A stretch of 64,000 nt of DNA, taken from contig OY969604.1 of the NCBI GenBank assembly GCA_963701325.1, forward strand, positions 868,001-932,000, in the 5' to 3' direction. Source of the stretch: Bog-756 sp963701325 (lineage in GTDB: Bacteria; Actinomycetota; Acidimicrobiia; Acidimicrobiales; RAAP-2). Positions 61,216 through 64,000 of this stretch are shown here, piece by piece. The notes under the pieces are model-generated. The model saw only the letters and a program-made list of their open reading frames with translations, ran no database searches and was not told the origin of the DNA. Within the stretch, counting starts at the first letter, position 1. Every line of letters starts with the position of its first letter. Made by a program: the position numbers and the translations under genes.

Positions 61216-62453
61216 CGCTCCACCCCGTTCGGTCGGACCGGATCGGCATCAGCGGACGCGCCCGCCGGCGCAGGGGTGCGGCTCCGGTGCGGCAGGACCG
61301 AGTCGTAGACGGCGCGGTAGCGGCCCGCGACCACCGGCCAGTCGAACGCGTCGACCTGGCGTCGTCCGGCCGCGGCCAGGGCTCGGCGCTCGTCCGGATC
61401 GGAGAGCAGTCGCTCGAGTGCGCGTGCCATCGCCACCGCGTCGAACGGGTCCACCAACAGTCCGTTCACCCCGTGGTCGACGAACTCGGGGGCGCCACCC
61501 CGGTCGCTGGCCACGACCGCCACGCCGGCCCGCCAGGCCTCGAGCACGACGATCCCGAACGGCTCGAGTCGACTGGGCATGACGAACACCGTCGCCCCCG
61601 CCATGGTCGATGCGACCTGCTCGCGGGTGAGCCGTCCGGTGAAGTGGACCCGTCCGGCGATGCCGGAGTCCTCGGCCCGCGCTTCGAGGGCCTCGAGCGC
61701 CGGTCCGCTGCCGCCGATGACCAGGTCCGCGGAACGCAACCCAGGATCCATTGCCGCATAGCCGTCCAACAGCAGGTCGAACCCCTTCTTCTCGACCACG
61801 CGCCCGAGGGCCAGGACGTAGGGCCGGCCCTGGAGGACGGCGACCGGCGCCGGGAGGTCGCCGGACGCATCAGGAGTTTCGGCCAGGGTCACCCCGTTGG
61901 GCACGACGGTGCCCCGTCCGGGCGCAAGGCCAAACCGCTGCTCGGCGTCGGCCAGGGCGAATGCAGAACAGGCGGTCACGGCTGCCGCGGCCCTGATCCC
62001 GGAGCGGAGCGATGCCCGCAGGGTCCGTGACACGGAGAAGATGTCGCCGTCGTCCATCAGCGTCTCTCCCTGCAGCGTCAGCACCATGGGAATGCCGCTG
62101 CGCCGCGAGAGCGCGGTGCCGTAGGAGCCGTTTGGCCCGAAGCACTGCACGTGGAGGACGTCGGGCCGGAACGCGGCGACCGCCCGCCGCAGCGATCGGA
62201 GTGTCCGGCTGCCGATGGTCACCGACCGGGAGACCGCTGCCAGGTTGGCGGCCGGCAACGGCATCGGCAGTCGCCGCACGACCAGCCCGTCGCGCACCTC
62301 GGCAGACTCGGGAGCCTGGTCGTCGCCGGTCCCGGTCCACACCTCGACCTCGTCACCGGTGCCCACGAGCGTCAGTGCGAGGTTGCGGGTCAACTCCTCT
62401 ACCCCGCCGAGCGACGGCGGATAGGAGCTCGGGAGGAGCGCGACGCGGGTCAT
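61212..62453 (-). CDS. Glycosyltransferase family 4 protein
   Basis: This 413-residue GT-B enzyme opens the carrier-protein operon. Acceptor loop LLPSSYPPSLGGVEELTRNL, VLHVQCFGPNGSYGTALSRR, donor domain starting YVLALGRVVEKKGFDLLLDG, VIGGSGPALEALEARA, and the Ex7E motif SRLEPFGIVVLEAWRAGVAV. It should transfer a sugar from a nucleotide donor. With a beta-mannosidase-like gene at the operon's other end, a glycosylated (possibly mannosylated) product or intermediate is likely. The ATG at 62451-62453 is the first after the intergenic gap. Confidence 0.9.
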   Translation of the reverse strand: MTRVALLPSSYPPSLGGVEELTRNLALTLVGTGDEVEVWTGTGDDQAPESAEVRDGLVVRRLPMPLPAANLAAVSRSVTIGSRTLRSLRRAVAAFRPDVLHVQCFGPNGSYGTALSRRSGIPMVLTLQGETLMDDGDIFSVSRTLRASLRSGIRAAAAVTACSAFALADAEQRFGLAPGRGTVVPNGVTLAETPDASGDLPAPVAVLQGRPYVLALGRVVEKKGFDLLLDGYAAMDPGLRSADLVIGGSGPALEALEARAEDSGIAGRVHFTGRLTREQVASTMAGATVFVMPSRLEPFGIVVLEAWRAGVAVVASDRGGAPEFVDHGVNGLLVDPFDAVAMARALERLLSDPDERRALAAAGRRQVDAFDWPVVAGRYRAVYDSVLPHRSRTPAPAGASADADPVRPNGVER

Positions 62454-62564
62454 GGGCTGCGGTCGATCGTGCGAGCGAGCGTAACCCGGGCGTCACCCGG
62501 CACGCGCCGATGGTCACGGAACGGGATCGGAGCGATCGCAGAGCAGGAGGGCATCGGCCAGGTC

Positions 62565-63650
62565 CTAGGAGATGCTCGGATTCAACCAGGGCTGGATCGC
62601 GGCCAGGACGGCGCCGGTCGGCTCCGGGGCGATGGTCGCCCAGTTGCCGACCCCCGGAGACCAGGCATTTGAGAAGGCCGCCGCATACCACCCGGAGAGG
62701 TACCCCTGCTCCGCGCAGTCGCACTCCGGAGCCCAGCTGGCCGGATGGATGTTGAGGATGTTTTCGATCTGGGTGTGGCCGCCCTGGGGATCCACCCCCG
62801 CTGCGTCGACCTCGTGGCCGATCTCGAACGCGGTGATCCCGGCCAATTGGTCGATCGTCTCACCGGGGTAGACGTAGAGGGTGGACGCACCACCGGGCTG
62901 GCCCCAGGTGAAGTTGGTGTTGCCGTAGAACCCCGGGGAGGGCGCGTCGGCGATGGGGAGGAACTGGATCGAGTACCCGGGGATGCTCTGCCACGGGTAC
63001 CGGACGAGGGCGAGGGCGGCCGCTCCCATCGCGCTCGGAGTCGCCGGAGGAGTCGATGCGGGCTGGACCGGAACCGTCGCGGCCGGCGCCGGCGCGGTGG
63101 TGGGCGGAGCTGCGGGAGGGGGCGCAACCTGGGGAAGCGACGCAGGGTCCGTCGCGGCCGGTGACGGGACCGTGGTGCCGTTGGCCGCACTCGGGGCGGT
63201 CGTCGTGGGGGCAGGAGCAGACGATCCGGCTCGCGGTGGCACGGGGGACGGGTGGGTCGCGACCCGGTGAGTCGCGGACGGGTGCGCCGTCGTCGGAGGC
63301 GACAGGGCAGCTGTCGCGGCCGCGTTCGTCGTGTTCCTCCTGGCAGCCAGGGGGAACAGCACGAGGGCGGCGACGATGGCGACGGCGCCCATGACGATCA
63401 GGAACTCGAGACGGAGGAGCGACCGCCGTTGGCTGAAGGTGGCCCGGGCCAGCGTGGCCGCCAACCCCGGTCGCCGGCGGTCGACGCCGATGTATCCCCC
63501 GGAGAGGACCCGTCCCGGATCGTCGAGAACGTCCAGGTCGGCGAACCCGAGGTCCGCACGGTCGCCCAGGTCGGGACCGGACCCGATGGTCCCCTCCCAC
63601 GCCTGCTCGAGGATCGGGTCCTCCGTCCCGATCGCCGAATTGCGCGTCAC
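62565..63650 (-). CDS. Membrane-anchored extracellular protein with Pro/Ala/Thr linker
   Basis: The 361-residue protein has an ~85-residue cytoplasmic part, one membrane helix (FLIVMGAVAIVAALVLFPLA), a ~110-residue Pro/Ala/Thr linker, and an outside domain with SIQFLPIADAPSPGFYGNTN and GETIDQLAGITAFEIGHEVD. The last motif looks like a metallopeptidase site but lacks the second His. Four cysteines do not stand out except CDC in APECDCAEQGYLSGWY. Family unknown; HEVDAAG occurs in many actinobacterial surface proteins. The GTG at 63648-63650 is 5 bases after GAGGGG; a GTG two codons earlier (63656) is the alternative. Confidence 0.6.
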   Translation of the reverse strand: MTRNSAIGTEDPILEQAWEGTIGSGPDLGDRADLGFADLDVLDDPGRVLSGGYIGVDRRRPGLAATLARATFSQRRSLLRLEFLIVMGAVAIVAALVLFPLAARRNTTNAAATAALSPPTTAHPSATHRVATHPSPVPPRAGSSAPAPTTTAPSAANGTTVPSPAATDPASLPQVAPPPAAPPTTAPAPAATVPVQPASTPPATPSAMGAAALALVRYPWQSIPGYSIQFLPIADAPSPGFYGNTNFTWGQPGGASTLYVYPGETIDQLAGITAFEIGHEVDAAGVDPQGGHTQIENILNIHPASWAPECDCAEQGYLSGWYAAAFSNAWSPGVGNWATIAPEPTGAVLAAIQPWLNPSIS

Positions 63651-63767
63651 GATCACCCCTCAGTGCAGCATCCATGCCTCACGATCGGCACGTCCGGGAG
63701 TCATCTGAAGCGCTCCGGTCGAGATGCGTCCGCCGATGTGGATGCGTCTCGGCCCAGCTCCGTTTCG

Positions 63768-63998
63768 CTACCGGGCCGGGGTGGAGGGGTGCCGGAGGGC
63801 GGCCCGGCGTGTCAGGCGTTCGCTGCGCCGCGCCCGCCGCAGCGCACGGAGATGGGCCAACGCACGGCGACGGGCGACCTCACGGCGACGGACGCAGGAC
63901 CCGCCCTTCGCTGCTCCGACGGCCGGCGCACAGGCGATCCGTGCCGATGCCGAGGCGCTCGCCCGGGGTCGCGTCTGGGCGGCGACCCGTCCGGTCGC
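63768..63998 (-). CDS. Possible 3' end of an Arg-rich protein, cut by the window edge
   Basis: The frame is open from the window edge to a TAG at 63768-63770, with strongly G/C-biased third codon positions. It encodes an Ala/Arg-rich tail (RRREVARRRALAHLRALRRA, ending in RRAALRHPSTPAR). No motif allows a family call. It may instead be chance openness of GC-rich DNA. Confidence 0.3.
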   Translation of the reverse strand, partial: ATGRVAAQTRPRASASASARIACAPAVGAAKGGSCVRRREVARRRALAHLRALRRARRSERLTRRAALRHPSTPAR

Positions 63999-64000
63999 CC

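Noticed and set aside
62800..62860. Zinc metallopeptidase site (GHEVDAAG) in the membrane-anchored protein
   Set aside because: The second His of HExxH is missing and no third ligand is in reach, so catalysis is not supported.

Overview
The window is high-GC DNA with dense, often overlapping genes (ATGA, GTGA and TAATG junctions), many GTG starts, a WhiB regulator, a DUF6458 protein, a TgpA/DUF58/MoxR operon, and secreted proteins with the DGGVFA-type repeats common in Acidimicrobiia. I infer a high-GC actinobacterium, most likely of class Acidimicrobiia. No 16S rRNA or tRNA gene was seen to confirm this. Three otherwise intact genes carry single frameshifts, two of them in short repeats, so small indel errors in the assembly are possible.

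Layout. 1-5.7 kb is a redox and stress block. It holds the 3' end of msrB, ssb, a two-gene encapsulin operon (a haem-binding beta-barrel protein ending in an encapsulin targeting peptide, then the shell gene), a DUF3501 / Fe-S protein / rubrerythrin cluster, and a PerR-like Fur regulator under a 40-bp palindrome. 5.7-25 kb is mostly core metabolism: a secreted repeat protein, DUF1214 and a sulfotransferase, a GlpD / AGPS-like / glycerol-kinase-like operon, a MoxR-DUF58-TgpA operon, a flavin reductase, an MBL hydrolase, an acyl-CoA ligase, xseAB, and the RNase P RNA gene rnpB.

25-39 kb, directly after rnpB, looks like an accessory region. Genes are sparser and composition is visibly less GC-rich in parts. 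It has an NmrA/TetR pair, secreted proteins, a sigma factor operon with a 24-bp minisatellite and a degenerate J-domain protein, very small membrane proteins, an MFS transporter, a complete IS481-type element with a 10-bp target duplication, an excisionase-like HTH protein, a type II lumazine synthase behind a KstR-like operator, and a beta-helix protein.

39-54.7 kb carries three universal stress proteins, an ABC exporter whose ATPase is fused to a cyclic-nucleotide-binding domain, a large membrane protein, a zinc dehydrogenase, a phosphoglycerate-mutase-like phosphatase, NUDIX, WhiB, a low-molecular-weight phosphatase, and glycan genes (GT4 and a polyprenyl sugar-phosphate transferase).

54.9-62.5 kb is a tightly coupled seven-gene minus-strand operon: glycosyltransferase, AcpS, carrier protein, acyl-CoA-dehydrogenase-like flavoprotein, amino acid:[carrier protein] ligase (a class II aminoacyl-tRNA synthetase relative), DUF1839 protein, and a GH2 beta-mannosidase-like enzyme. 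The order suggests that an amino acid is loaded on the carrier protein, oxidised while tethered, and passed to a glycosylated product. This operon and the encapsulin pair are the two strongest candidates for undescribed systems.
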